A stretch of DNA of 64,000 nt. Origin: CBDBKE01 sp965218055 (GTDB lineage Bacteria; Acidobacteriota; Terriglobia; JAJPHL01; JAPKYU01). Where the stretch lies: assembly GCA_965218055.1 (NCBI GenBank), contig CBDCKA010000002.1, forward strand, positions 2,604,001 to 2,668,000, given 5' to 3'. The translations under genes were made by a program, and so were the position numbers. Below the pieces are notes generated by a model. It saw nothing but the letters and a program-made list of their open reading frames with translations. It was not told the DNA's origin and searched no databases. The stretch's first letter is position 1, and each line of letters begins with the position of its first letter. Shown piece by piece: positions 7,108 through 16,107 of this stretch.

Positions 7108-8289
7108 ATGGCTGACCCCTCGGTACATCCTCCGTCTGAGTTTCCTGCGCTGACTACGCTGTCGGAAGAGGAGCAGATGTTCCGGGCCAGTGTCCGGCAA
7201 TTTGCCCAGGAGCGGGTGAAGCCGCTGGCCAAGGAGATGGATGAGCAGGCCCAATTCAGCGCCGAGCTGATCGGCGAATTCTTCCGCCTGGGCTGGATGG
7301 GGATCGAAGTACCGGAGGAATACAACGGGGCAGGAGGCTCGTTTTTCCAGTGCATCCTGGCAATTGAAGAGCTGTCGGCAGCCGATCCTTCGGCAGCCGT
7401 GGTGGTGGATGTGCAAAACACGCTGGTGAACAACGCCCTGCTGCGCTGGGGAAGCCCGGAGCAGAAGCAAGGGTATCTGCCGCGGCTGGCCACCGAAGTT
7501 GTGGGCGCCTACGCGCTGTCTGAAGCTGGCTCCGGCAGCGATGCCTTTGCCATGGCCACACGCGCCGAAGACCGCAGCGACCACTTCCTGCTCAATGGCC
7601 GCAAACTGTGGATTACCAACGCCAAGGAAGCCGGCCTGTTCCTGCTGTTCGCCAACGCCGATCCGGCGGCCGGCTACCGCGGCGTCACCGCCTTCCTGAT
7701 TGAGAGTGACACGCCCGGCTTCCGCGTGGGCAAGAAAGAAGACAAGCTGGGCATCCGCGCTTCGTCCACCTGCGAGCTTGTGTTGGAGGACTGCCGTGTG
7801 CCCAAAGAAAACGTGCTGGGTGAGCTCGGCAAGGGGTACAAGATCGCCATCGAAACGCTGAACGAAGGTCGCATCGGCATCGCCGCCCAGATGACCGGAC
7901 TGGCCCAGGGGGCGCTGGACTATGCCCTCCAGTACGCAAAGGAACGAAAGCAGTTCGGCCGGCCCATTGCTGAATTTCAGGCCGTGCAGTTCCAGTTGGC
8001 CGAGATGGCCGTGGACGTGGAGGCGGCGCGGGTGATGACCTACAACGCCGCCCGCCTGAAGGATTCCGGCCAACCCTTCCTGAAAGAGGCGGCGATGGCC
8101 AAGTATTTTGCCTCGCAGGTGGCCGAGAGGGTCAGTTCACTGGCCATTGAAGTTCTTGGGGGCTATGGCTTCACCAAGGACTATCCCGTCGAAAAGCTCT
8201 GGCGCGATTCTAAGATCGGCAAGATTTACGAGGGCACTTCCAACATGCAGCTCCAGACCATCGCCAAGCTCCTGCTCGGAGGAAAGTAA
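7108..8289 (+). CDS. Acyl-CoA dehydrogenase (short/branched-chain type)
   Basis: FAD-dependent first oxidation step of fatty-acid or branched-chain amino-acid degradation, passing electrons to ETF. It has 393 aa with the usual three parts: N-terminal helices, a middle beta domain (YALSEAGSGSD, KLWITNA), and C-terminal helices ending KIYEGTSNMQ. The Glu in IYEGTSN is the catalytic base position of this subgroup (short-chain and ACADSB-like enzymes). The GGYGFTKDYPVEKLWRD block is also typical. AGGAGG lies upstream of ATG 7108. Exact chain-length specificity cannot be read from the sequence. Confidence 0.93.
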   Translation: MADPSVHPPSEFPALTTLSEEEQMFRASVRQFAQERVKPLAKEMDEQAQFSAELIGEFFRLGWMGIEVPEEYNGAGGSFFQCILAIEELSAADPSAAVVVDVQNTLVNNALLRWGSPEQKQGYLPRLATEVVGAYALSEAGSGSDAFAMATRAEDRSDHFLLNGRKLWITNAKEAGLFLLFANADPAAGYRGVTAFLIESDTPGFRVGKKEDKLGIRASSTCELVLEDCRVPKENVLGELGKGYKIAIETLNEGRIGIAAQMTGLAQGALDYALQYAKERKQFGRPIAEFQAVQFQLAEMAVDVEAARVMTYNAARLKDSGQPFLKEAAMAKYFASQVAERVSSLAIEVLGGYGFTKDYPVEKLWRDSKIGKIYEGTSNMQLQTIAKLLLGGK

Positions 8290-8332
8290 CGGGCAGGTCG
8301 CCGAGATCGGGCGTTAGTTCGCGACCTGCCCG
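8290..8332. terminator. Convergent-gene hairpin, possible bidirectional terminator
   Basis: A perfect 12-bp inverted repeat, CGGGCAGGTCGC (8290-8301) and GCGACCTGCCCG (8321-8332), with a 19-base loop. It starts directly after the acyl-CoA dehydrogenase stop and lies between two convergent genes. No T-tract follows on either strand, so intrinsic termination may be weak. Confidence 0.5.
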
Positions 8333-8349
8333 CTTGAAGCCTGCCGCTG

Positions 8350-9132
8350 TTACTGCTCCGGTGGGGGAGGGGGAGGTGCTGGCTCGGAAGGTGCCCATGG
8401 GGGCCTCCCGGTGCGGTCACCGTGCTTCCACTTGCCGGCCTCCCGGCCGGATCTCCGGCCACGGAAACCTTGCTCGCGAAGCTCGCGCATCTTCTCCCGC
8501 TGTTCCGGGGTGAGCACGTCCCGGAAGTCCAGGCGCTGGTCGATACGGGCTTTCATCCCCGCCGCGTGCAGGGCGCCCATCTCCTGGATGGTGCGGTCAA
8601 TTGCCGCGCGGTCGGGTTCGGCCGCGCCTAGCAGCTCTTCCAGCTCAAGCTGTTTGGTTTCCCGGTCAGCCCGCCGGCGGATAGCGCTCTTGCGCGCCTC
8701 CAGGCGCAACTGCCGAAGGCGGTTGGACTGGTCTTCGGTCAAACCCAATTGGCGGTGCGCCCTCTCGCTGCGCAACATCCTTGCCGGGTGGGAACCACTC
8801 CCACCCACGAAGCTCCTTTGCCCGGGTCCAAACCCGTGGCCATGCTCGGATGGACCGCCGTGTCGGCCGGGTCCGAAACTATAGTCGCGTCCAAACCGGC
8901 GCTGTGAGCCGGAGTGGTGGCGGGACCCTCGACTGTACGGGCGACCGTGTCGGCATGGCCCTGCCCGCCGTCTCGAGCCGGGACCTTGAAACTCGCCAGG
9001 AGGCGGGGGTGGGGCTGCCGGTCCTGCCTCGAAAGGGTCACCAGCCGGCTCGGGTTCTAGAGCCTCCGCCGAAGCAGGGGACAGCATTGCGAAAGTCACA
9101 AAAAGTAGTGTCACCAACAGTCCTCTCAACAT
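8350..9132 (-). CDS. Spy/CpxP-like periplasmic protein (LTxxQ family)
   Basis: A 260-aa secreted protein. The signal peptide is MLRGLLVTLLFVTFAMLSPASA. Residues about 25-125 are low complexity, rich in Gly, Pro, His and Arg. A helical domain follows with two LTxxQ-type motifs, LTEDQSNRLRQLR and LTPEQREKMRELR, the signature of Spy/CpxP-like periplasmic chaperones or metal-stress sensors. The tail is proline-rich. It is divergent from the sigma-like gene at 9230 across a 97-base promoter region, which suggests envelope-stress linkage (inference). Confidence 0.75.
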   Translation of the reverse strand: MLRGLLVTLLFVTFAMLSPASAEALEPEPAGDPFEAGPAAPPPPPGEFQGPGSRRRAGPCRHGRPYSRGSRHHSGSQRRFGRDYSFGPGRHGGPSEHGHGFGPGQRSFVGGSGSHPARMLRSERAHRQLGLTEDQSNRLRQLRLEARKSAIRRRADRETKQLELEELLGAAEPDRAAIDRTIQEMGALHAAGMKARIDQRLDFRDVLTPEQREKMRELREQGFRGRRSGREAGKWKHGDRTGRPPWAPSEPAPPPPPPEQ

Positions 9133-9229
9133 TCAACCTCCTCTGGGCCTGTCTTTACCTTCTATAAGATATACCCGCATTGGGTGGAAAAGTTTCGGTC
9201 GTTGCGGATAAAATAAAACTTCCTGGAAC
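9133..9229. promoter_or_regulatory. Divergent promoter region (Spy-like / sigma-like genes)
   Basis: A 97-base AT-richer spacer between two divergent genes. It contains TATATCTTATA-type sequence reading toward the Spy-like gene and GATAAAATAAAA reading toward the sigma-like gene, both plausible -10 regions. No clear -35 partner could be fixed for either. AGGAGG precedes the Spy-like start. Confidence 0.35.
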
Positions 9230-10051
9230 ATGGTCCATACCTTCCGCGACATGATTGAAGGCTGCCGGCGCCGCGATGCGCAGTCCTGGCGCGAGTTTGT
9301 GACCGGCTACCTGCCGCTGGCGCGCCATTTTCTGCTGCAATATTTTCCCGGCCTTTCTGGCCCTAACGCTTCTGGCAATGTGGAACGCCTGCTGCCCGGC
9401 GTGTTCGCCGGAACGCTCGACGATGACGGCAGCTTCTTCCGCTCCTTCACCGGGCGGGCGGAACGGGAATTCATGGTGCACTTCCGCCGGTACGTGCTGG
9501 GACGCGGGCGCACTTTGGCTGAGCTTCCCGCTCCTGCTGCTCCACCGGTCACGCTGGAGGTGCTGGAAGCGGCGCTAAAAGAGTTCAGTGCACTGCAACG
9601 CCAAGTGGCATGGCTGTTCATGCTGGGCTACCCGCCGGACACGGTGGCGCCGATCCTGAACCGGAAGGAGGGGACCACGGCAGAAGTTGTTCGTACTGCC
9701 CAGGAGCGGCTGCGCACCGCCATGGAGTCTTGGAGCGAGGAGTCGCTGCGTTCTTCCGGTCCGGCGCTGGTGGAAGCCGTCGCCAGCCGGGAGAGCCAGG
9801 ATTGCTATCCGTACCTGACGGTTCACCGCATTGTAGACGGCCAGATCAGCTGGCGGGACCGCGAGCGGATCTTAAACCACCTGGCCGCCTGTTTCTTTTG
9901 CGTGGAACGCTTCTGCACGTTCCAGGAGGTCGTGTATTTTTCACGGAAGTCGCCGGCGCCCTCAGAAACCGAGACTGAGGCGGTGCTAGCCGCGTTGAAC
10001 TTGCCGTCCCCCGCGAAGAAGAAATCCCTGCTGGCCAAATTGTTTGGCTGA
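9230..10051 (+). CDS. Sigma-factor-like protein with anti-sigma type zinc motif
   Basis: A 273-aa protein. Residues 1 to about 90 resemble a divergent ECF region 2 (FRDMIEGCRRRDAQSWREFV). Residues about 105-165 resemble region 4 (FSALQRQVAWLFMLGYPPDTVAPIL followed by a recognition-helix-like stretch). The C-terminal part (about 195-235) has IVDGQISWRDRERILNHLAACFFC with H217, C221 and C224. This is the HxxxCxxC pattern of zinc-binding anti-sigma domains. The pairing suggests a self-regulated sigma factor or a protein derived from one. A small unknown gene follows after 17 bases. Both assignments rest on weak, local similarity. Confidence 0.6.
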   Translation: MVHTFRDMIEGCRRRDAQSWREFVTGYLPLARHFLLQYFPGLSGPNASGNVERLLPGVFAGTLDDDGSFFRSFTGRAEREFMVHFRRYVLGRGRTLAELPAPAAPPVTLEVLEAALKEFSALQRQVAWLFMLGYPPDTVAPILNRKEGTTAEVVRTAQERLRTAMESWSEESLRSSGPALVEAVASRESQDCYPYLTVHRIVDGQISWRDRERILNHLAACFFCVERFCTFQEVVYFSRKSPAPSETETEAVLAALNLPSPAKKKSLLAKLFG

Positions 10052-10068
10052 CGGGGATAGCGAGAGCC

Positions 10069-10398
10069 ATGGGATTCATCGGCTATCGTCGCCACAACGA
10101 GGGGGTACGAATCTTCCTGGAGTGTTCCGAGCCGGGGCCGGGCGCGGGCGATGTCTCCTGCACCTACCCGGTAGACGTGATTTTTACACAGCAGGGAGTG
10201 CACTTGGAGGGCGTCGCGGATATCTTTGCGCTCAAGAAGTTCTACAAGTTGGTCAACAGCCTGGAGGAGCGGGCGCGCGAGCACAGGCGCGATCGCCAGG
10301 TTGTCTTCCGCTCACCCGAGGACCTGCTCGAACACCTCCGCCTGACCCGCAATTCCCGCGAATTCCCCGAAGACCCATCCAGCCGCCTGGCACATTAG
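10069..10398 (+). CDS. Conserved-looking hypothetical protein, 109 aa
   Basis: I do not recognise a family. The protein is soluble, with a beta-rich first half (GVRIFLECSEPGPG, TYPVDVIFTQQGVHL) and a charged helical second half (KLVNSLEERAREHRRDRQ). It has no signal peptide. It starts 17 bases after the sigma-like gene and is probably co-transcribed with it. Codon use matches its neighbours. Confidence 0.6.
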   Translation: MGFIGYRRHNEGVRIFLECSEPGPGAGDVSCTYPVDVIFTQQGVHLEGVADIFALKKFYKLVNSLEERAREHRRDRQVVFRSPEDLLEHLRLTRNSREFPEDPSSRLAH

Positions 10399-10465
10399 CA
10401 GGTCGTCGCAAGCACCGCGAAAGCTGCCACCCTGTGATTATCAGGGGGCTGGGTGGCTGGGGTTC

Positions 10466-11809
10466 TTATTGCGGAAGGCGCAGCACACGGACCGCTCCGG
10501 GGCGGGGATGGGGCTCGGAGTAGGCGAAGAATTCCGATCCGAAGAACGCCACTTGGCTTCGGGAGTACGTCGGCAGGGACTTCCGAAACACCGCGGAACC
10601 GTCCGAGGTCCGCAGAACGTAAACCGCGTCCTGAATATTCCCGATATTGAGCCTGGTCGTCACGCTCACCGCCACGTAACGGCCGTCCCGATCTGTAGCC
10701 AGTGACCTGATCCTGCGTCCGCTTAGGACCCGATGTCGCCCAATGCCCTTCGCCACCGACCAGGAAACCATGTAGCTGCCCCGATCTTTGTAGCTGTCCC
10801 ATGCTACCCAGCCATCGGCAAGGCGCAGAAGGCTTTCTCCCGAAGCTTCCACCCCCGAGGGTTTCCAAGGTTCCTCAAGAACGCTTCCATTCAGTCCAAC
10901 GCGCAAGAATTGCCTGTAGTCGTATTCCAGGAACAAGGAAGGCACCTCCAGATCTGCGCTCAGGAGACGAAAGCGCCGGGAGGGGTATGGCGGGAGCCCA
11001 ACCGTCATCTCCTTGCCGCTGAGTGGATTCTGCAAAATGGCCCGCATCTGCCTCCTGTCGGGGCCGCCTCCGACGCGTTGGAGCCATCCGACCCATTGCC
11101 CATCTGAGGAAAGAATGGGCTGCTGGCGATCCGTACGCTCCGGCTTCTTTAGTGGCAACGGCTCCTGATTCGGTCCTCCGACATACCACCAGCTCTCGGC
11201 ATTGGTGGGCCGTTCGTAGGTGACATAAACAGCTCGGCCTCCCGGAGCGACCGAGGCAAGCCGAGGATTCACATTGCTCCACTTCAGGTTGACCGGCAAG
11301 ACCTCGCACTCCGGCATCCGCAGAATTCCGAGCCGCGAGCTCTTCACCTCTGCCACCCAGGCCTCTGACGCTTTGGCCAAAGCCAGGTCGGGCGGCGTTT
11401 TCACCGCTGCAAGATAGTTCCCTGGAACGCTGCACTCTTGTGGCCACGGAGTTTTTTCCGCAGCTGTGTCGGCTTCCACGAGAAACCAGGTGGGGATAGT
11501 GATGAGGTAGAGCCATTGCAGTGCGGCAAAGAACAGCGGGACCGTCGCAAATACCGCGCCTAGGCGCTTCCAACTCGGCGCGCGAAAATACCAGAACCAC
11601 AGTAGAGCCGCGGCGGACTGTAATCCCAGGGCTAGGGCCACATCCGCTGCCACCCAGAGCGGTTCGCGGTCCGCCCGGCCCCGGGATATTTCCCTCGCCA
11701 GGATCATCCCCCAGGGAATCAAGATGTGGACCGTAACGATCGGCAACAGGTAGACCAGAAATGATGCCAGTAAGGGTTTCCAGATTGCGGGTCGGTTTGG
11801 GGCGCTCAT
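10466..11809 (-). CDS. Membrane-anchored beta-propeller-like hypothetical protein
   Basis: About 447 aa from ATG 11809, which follows CGGGGAC; an in-frame TTG at 11824 overlaps the cdd stop and is less likely. Three hydrophobic helices lie in the first 110 residues (LLASFLVYLLPIVTVHILIP, then VAADVALALGLQSAAALLWF, then LGAVFATVPLFFAALQWLYL). The remaining 330 residues have repeated short beta motifs with W and G, such as SSDGQWVGWLQ and TDRDGRYVAVSV, resembling a WD40/TolB-like propeller. It is last in the run after cdd. No function can be assigned. Confidence 0.6.
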   Translation of the reverse strand: MSAPNRPAIWKPLLASFLVYLLPIVTVHILIPWGMILAREISRGRADREPLWVAADVALALGLQSAAALLWFWYFRAPSWKRLGAVFATVPLFFAALQWLYLITIPTWFLVEADTAAEKTPWPQECSVPGNYLAAVKTPPDLALAKASEAWVAEVKSSRLGILRMPECEVLPVNLKWSNVNPRLASVAPGGRAVYVTYERPTNAESWWYVGGPNQEPLPLKKPERTDRQQPILSSDGQWVGWLQRVGGGPDRRQMRAILQNPLSGKEMTVGLPPYPSRRFRLLSADLEVPSLFLEYDYRQFLRVGLNGSVLEEPWKPSGVEASGESLLRLADGWVAWDSYKDRGSYMVSWSVAKGIGRHRVLSGRRIRSLATDRDGRYVAVSVTTRLNIGNIQDAVYVLRTSDGSAVFRKSLPTYSRSQVAFFGSEFFAYSEPHPRPGAVRVLRLPQ

Positions 11810-11820
11810 GAAGTCCCCGG

Positions 11821-12231
11821 TCAACTTTCCGGCTTTGTGCTGAGAAACGAACGGTCGAAGGGATGGGAGAGCAGGTCGCGCAGTTGGAGCGACTCACGGC
11901 CGCCGCCGCGGTTGACCAGCAGGATGGGAATGTCCGCGCAGAACTCCCAGAGGATCTGCCGGCAGGCGCCGCAGGGAGGCGTCAGCGGGTCACTATCGGC
12001 AACCACTGCCAGGCGACGGAACGAGCGCTGTCCCTCAGACAGCGCTTTCCAGACAGCCACCCGCTCCGCGCAGACCGTCAGGCCGTAGGTGGCGTTCTCG
12101 ATGTTACAGCCGGTGAAGATTTCGCCGCTGGCGGTCTCCAGCGCCGCGCCAACAGGGAAGTGGGAGAAATCGGCAACAGCGTTTTCGCGGGCGGCCCAGG
12201 CAGCTGCCGTCAATTCTTGTTCGGTGAACAT
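11821..12231 (-). CDS. cdd: Cytidine deaminase
   Basis: Deaminates cytidine and deoxycytidine to uridine forms in pyrimidine salvage. It has 136 aa, the homotetrameric form. The zinc site is complete: the CAE motif (TVCAERVAVWKAL) gives one Cys and the catalytic Glu, and PCGAC supplies the other two Cys ligands. The substrate-binding FPVGAAL segment is present near the N-terminus. It sits 27 bases after the purine nucleoside phosphorylase gene, as part of a nucleoside-salvage operon with deoA. Confidence 0.95.
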   Translation of the reverse strand: MFTEQELTAAAWAARENAVADFSHFPVGAALETASGEIFTGCNIENATYGLTVCAERVAVWKALSEGQRSFRRLAVVADSDPLTPPCGACRQILWEFCADIPILLVNRGGGRESLQLRDLLSHPFDRSFLSTKPES

Positions 12232-12258
12232 GGGAGCTATCGGGCCTGAGTCATTGCG

Positions 12259-13155
12259 TCATGATGCCGTAGATTCGCCTGCCTGCGCAATGTGGGGAAT
12301 AACGGCTCGGAGCAGGGCGACCAGCTTGCCTGTCGTCTGCGCCCCCACCGAAAGTACCTCTTCGTGGGACAGCTTTTGATCCCGCAACTGCTTGCGGAGG
12401 CCGGCGGCCAGGTTGGTGACGCAGGCAAGACCCAACACGCGCATCCCCAAATGGTTGGCAACGATCACTTCGGGCACGGTGGACATGCCCACCAGGTCGG
12501 CGCCAATGGCGTGCAGGTAGCGGATCTCAGCCGGGGTTTCGTAACTGGGTCCGGAAAGGGCAGCGTAGACGCCCTCCGGAAGTGACGCCCCCAGTTGGCG
12601 GGCGGCGTCACGGGCCAGGGCGCGATAGGAGCCGTCGTAGGCCTCCGTCATGTCCGGGAAGCGCGGCCCGAACCGCTCTTCATTGGAACCGACGAGCGGG
12701 TTGGCGGCCATCAGGTTGAGGTGGTCGGAAATCAGCGCCAACTCGCCCGGCCGAAGCTTGGGATTGACGGCTCCGGCAGCGCTCGTCACCACCAGTGAGT
12801 GCACCCCGAGGCGGCCCAACACGCGGACCGGGAAGGTTACTTCCTTCATGCTGTATCCCTCGTAGAAGTGGGGCCGGTCCACCATCACGGCCAGGGGCAC
12901 TTCTGCGAGTTTGCCCAGCAGCAGTCTTCCGCTGTGGCCAGGGGTCGGGGGGCGGGGCCAGTAGGGAATCGTTTCATAAGGAATCTCCCGCTGCTCGGCC
13001 ACCTCCGCAGCCAACGCGGTCAGTCCGGAACCCAACACTAGGCCAACGCGTGGGTGTAGCGGGTTGAGCTGCTCAATGTAGTGGCAGGCGGCCGAGACCC
13101 GGGCGAACTCCTCCACGGGAAACTCTTCATCAAGCGATCTGATAACCCCGTGCAC
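12259..13155 (-). CDS. punA: Purine nucleoside phosphorylase (trimeric class I)
   Basis: Phosphorolysis of inosine and guanosine to base plus (deoxy)ribose-1-phosphate. It has 298 aa from GTG 13155. Family motifs in order: GLVLGSGLTAL, PTPGHSGRL, MVDRPHFYEGY, TSAAGAVN, ALSGPSYETPAEI and the closing VGMSTVPEVIVANHLGMRVLGL. The GPSYETP and MST motifs place it in the trimeric PNP/MTAP group. The 30-residue N-terminus before the first motif supports the GTG start. deoA lies upstream and cdd downstream. Confidence 0.92.
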   Translation of the reverse strand: MHGVIRSLDEEFPVEEFARVSAACHYIEQLNPLHPRVGLVLGSGLTALAAEVAEQREIPYETIPYWPRPPTPGHSGRLLLGKLAEVPLAVMVDRPHFYEGYSMKEVTFPVRVLGRLGVHSLVVTSAAGAVNPKLRPGELALISDHLNLMAANPLVGSNEERFGPRFPDMTEAYDGSYRALARDAARQLGASLPEGVYAALSGPSYETPAEIRYLHAIGADLVGMSTVPEVIVANHLGMRVLGLACVTNLAAGLRKQLRDQKLSHEEVLSVGAQTTGKLVALLRAVIPHIAQAGESTAS

Positions 13156-13318
13156 CGGACTTCTCAGCTTGTATTTTGCAGTTGGTGCAGCTGCTTGATC
13201 ATGCCTGCGGGTGGGAGCGAGCGCGCCGATGCCGCCGACCTGGACGTCGATGGACCCAAACTTGGAGCACGAGAATTGCCTGTGCTGTCGGCATTGCCAG
13301 CCGGGCCCGGGCAGGTGG

Positions 13319-14623
13319 CTACTGAATCACCTCATAAATGAGCGGCCGGGGCTCGGGGGCCACCGAGGCGATGTGGAAGGCGTCTTCCACCATCTGCACG
13401 GCCTCCTCCAGTCCTCGGTCGTTGTTGTAGTACAGAGTGCACAGGGATTCGCCGGCCTCGACCTGCTCGCCTACCTTGCGCTCGACGACGATGCCGACGG
13501 CGTGATCAATCGTGGAATCCAGCTGCTCGCGGCCCGCGCCCAGCAACATGGCGGCCGTCCCGATTTCCTCGGCGTCCACGCGCGTCACGTAGCCGGAGCG
13601 AGGCGTGGTGATCGAGTGAGCAGCGGAAGCGGTGGGGAGGCGCTCGAAGGCCTCGATCACGCCTGAATCCCCTCCCTGCGCCTCAATAATTTGCTGGAAC
13701 TTGGCCAGCGCCGAGCTGTTGGCCAGTAGCGAGTGGGCCAGCTCACGGGACGACTCGCCGCTGCGGCTGGGGTCAGCCAGCGTGAGCAACCGCGCCGCCA
13801 GTTCCAACGACAGCTCCGTCAGATCCGGAGGGCCATTGCCTTTCAGGGTGTTCACGGCTTCCATCACTTCCAGCGCGTTGCCCACCGCATTGCCCAGCGG
13901 TTGATCCATGTCAGTAATCAAAGCCAGGACCCGTTTCCCCATACGGCGGCCAATCGTCACCATGGTTTGGGCCAGCCGTCGCGCCTCGGTCTGCTTCTTC
14001 ATGAAAGCGCCCGAGCCAGTTTTCACGTCCAGCAGCAACGCGTCGACCCCTTCCGCCAGCTTCTTGCTCATGATGGAGGCCGCGATCAAGGGAACGCTTT
14101 CCACGGTTGCCGTGGCGCCGCGTAGCGCGTAGAGTTTGCCGTCCGCCGGCGCCAGTTCGGCCGTCGGGGAAATGATGGCGCAGCCGGTGGTGCCCAGAAC
14201 CTGTTTGAACTGCTCAATGCTCAGGTTGGTGTTGAACCCCGGGATGGATTCCAGCTTGTCTACCGTTCCCCCGGTGTGGGCGAGGCCGCGGCCGGAAGTC
14301 ATCGGCACCACGCAGCCGGCGGCGGCTACGATGGGCGCCACCACCAGGCTGGTCTTGTCTCCCACGCCGCCGGTGGAATGCTTGTCCACCTTCGCCCCGG
14401 GTAGATCCGAAAGGTCCACCGTCTCTCCCGAGCGGACATACAGGTCGGTCAGGTTGGCGAGCTCGCTGTCGGAAAGCGACTGGAAATAAACTGCCATGAG
14501 GAAGGCGGCTGCCTGGTAGTCGGATACTTCGCTGTGCGCGTACCCTTCCACGAGCAGAGCAAGTTCCTCGCGGGGGAGTTCTGCTCCCTCCCGTTTTTTG
14601 CGAATCACATCAACAATGCGCAT
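13319..14623 (-). CDS. deoA: Pyrimidine-nucleoside / thymidine phosphorylase
   Basis: Cleaves thymidine and/or uridine with phosphate in salvage and deoxyribose catabolism. It has 434 aa. The N-terminal alpha domain starts MRIVDVIRKKREGAEL. The glycine-rich phosphate loop is DKHSTGGVGDKTS, and SGRGLAHTGGTVDKLE follows. The C-terminal domain matches the PYNP type. It is the first gene of the salvage run deoA-PNP-cdd, all on the - strand. Whether it prefers uridine as well as thymidine is not visible from the sequence. Confidence 0.95.
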   Translation of the reverse strand: MRIVDVIRKKREGAELPREELALLVEGYAHSEVSDYQAAAFLMAVYFQSLSDSELANLTDLYVRSGETVDLSDLPGAKVDKHSTGGVGDKTSLVVAPIVAAAGCVVPMTSGRGLAHTGGTVDKLESIPGFNTNLSIEQFKQVLGTTGCAIISPTAELAPADGKLYALRGATATVESVPLIAASIMSKKLAEGVDALLLDVKTGSGAFMKKQTEARRLAQTMVTIGRRMGKRVLALITDMDQPLGNAVGNALEVMEAVNTLKGNGPPDLTELSLELAARLLTLADPSRSGESSRELAHSLLANSSALAKFQQIIEAQGGDSGVIEAFERLPTASAAHSITTPRSGYVTRVDAEEIGTAAMLLGAGREQLDSTIDHAVGIVVERKVGEQVEAGESLCTLYYNNDRGLEEAVQMVEDAFHIASVAPEPRPLIYEVIQ

Positions 14624-14918
14624 GGTCTCGTCGTATTCAGCTCTGCTTCCGGGGACAGTTCAGCGAGCCAGCAGGGAGTTGAAGAAATTTTCACGGTCTG
14701 CTTGGGATTCAAGTGGCGCGAGCAACTGCGCCGACCGCGGTGAGAGGCGGGCGGCCCATTCTGGCCGCGGAACAATTTCGTCATGAACTCAGGCGCGAAC
14801 TCTACTTTCCGTCTCGGGATAGCTGCACCGGGCGCAGCCCAACAGGCCGGACTTCATCTTGGCGAAACAGCCAGCAAGCCTACCATTGCCTTGTGGCCGG
14901 TGTAAAGAAAAAGGTGAG
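14624..14918. other. Intergenic stretch, nothing recognised
   Basis: About 295 bases between the deoA start and the rapZ stop. I see no conserved gene, tRNA or strong terminator here. The deoA promoter should lie in its left part but could not be picked out. Confidence 0.4.
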
Positions 14919-15935
14919 CTACAGGTGGATATCGCGGTGTACCACCTTGGTATTGAAACCGTTCTCCGACAGGCACTTGCGGATGGATTCGGCCAGTGTC
15001 ACGGAGCGGTGCTGGCCGCCGGTACAGCCGAAGGCAATGGTTAGGTAGCTCTTGCCCTCCCGGATGTAATGGGGAATCAGATAGATGAGCAGTTCCGAGA
15101 TGCGCTGGATAAACTCCTCGGTCTGGGGGAAGCTCTTGATGTACCGGGCCACCCCCGGGTGCTTTCCGGAAAGGTGCCGGAACTGGCGGATGTAGTTGGG
15201 ATTGGGAAGGAAACGGACGTCGAAAACCAAGTCGCTGTCGGCGGGAATTCCGTGTCGGTAGCCGAAGCTGGTGCAGGAGACCAGCAGCGAGCGTGTCTGT
15301 TCGGTTCCCCGGAAGCGCTCGTAGATGAAATTGCGCAGTTCGTGGACATTGAACTTGGTGGTGTCGACGATGATGTCAGCCAGAGCCCGAATTTGCCGCA
15401 GGCGTTCGCGCTCGGCGCGAATCGCCTTTGCGACGGGATGCCCATTGGCCAGTGGGTGAGGACGGCGGGTTTCGCTGTAGCGCCGCATCAGCACTTCTTC
15501 ACTGGCTTCCAGGAATACCATCTGAGCGCCCGCCCCTGAGCGCAGCTTGCGGAACGCGGCGGGAAGCAGCCCCAGGGCTCCTCGTTCCCGGATGTCCACC
15601 ACCAGGGCCGCGTGGAAGATTTCCCGCGATGTCTGGCAGAGCCGAGCAAAGGTGGCAATCAGGGCCACTGGCAGGTTATCCACGCAGTAGTAGCTCAGGT
15701 CCTCAAAAGCCTTAAGTACCGACCCTTTGCCCGAGCCGCTCATCCCGGTGATGATGACCAGATCGCGCGGCGGGCGGTTGCCCGCTTTAGGCGACGGCGG
15801 AGCCAGATTCAGCTTGGCAGTCGACGGCTCTTGGGCCTGAACGGAACGGCGGCCAGACGCCGATTCGCCGCCTTGGCGAGGCCGGCGGGCCACACTGCGT
15901 CGGCGAGCCGAACGGACTGCTCGAACCTTGGCCAT
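14919..15935 (-). CDS. rapZ: RNase adapter / nucleotide-binding protein RapZ (YvcJ family)
   Basis: A P-loop protein that in E. coli delivers the GlmZ sRNA to RNase E and so tunes amino-sugar supply. It has 338 aa. The Walker A GMSGSGKGS is at residues 64-72 and the second nucleotide motif DIRERG follows. The C-terminal domain has FGYRHGIPADSDLVFDVRFLPNP and the signature FGCTGGQHRSV. About 55 extra basic residues precede the P-loop compared with E. coli RapZ. It is last in the lpt-rpoN-hpf-rapZ cluster, its normal context. Confidence 0.94.
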   Translation of the reverse strand: MAKVRAVRSARRRSVARRPRQGGESASGRRSVQAQEPSTAKLNLAPPSPKAGNRPPRDLVIITGMSGSGKGSVLKAFEDLSYYCVDNLPVALIATFARLCQTSREIFHAALVVDIRERGALGLLPAAFRKLRSGAGAQMVFLEASEEVLMRRYSETRRPHPLANGHPVAKAIRAERERLRQIRALADIIVDTTKFNVHELRNFIYERFRGTEQTRSLLVSCTSFGYRHGIPADSDLVFDVRFLPNPNYIRQFRHLSGKHPGVARYIKSFPQTEEFIQRISELLIYLIPHYIREGKSYLTIAFGCTGGQHRSVTLAESIRKCLSENGFNTKVVHRDIHL

Positions 15936-16107
15936 GACGGTGTGCGAAACCCTCCAGCGGCCATATTACACAGTCTGGCGACTGGAAGGAAAGCCGCTGT
16001 GCGTGGGCGGGCGAATTTTCACGGGGCGGCGCTGGTTGCCTTCCAGCAGCAAGTCCGTTTATGACAAGGGAGCCATTATTTCGGCAGCCTCCAAGGGAGT
16101 TTCGCGC

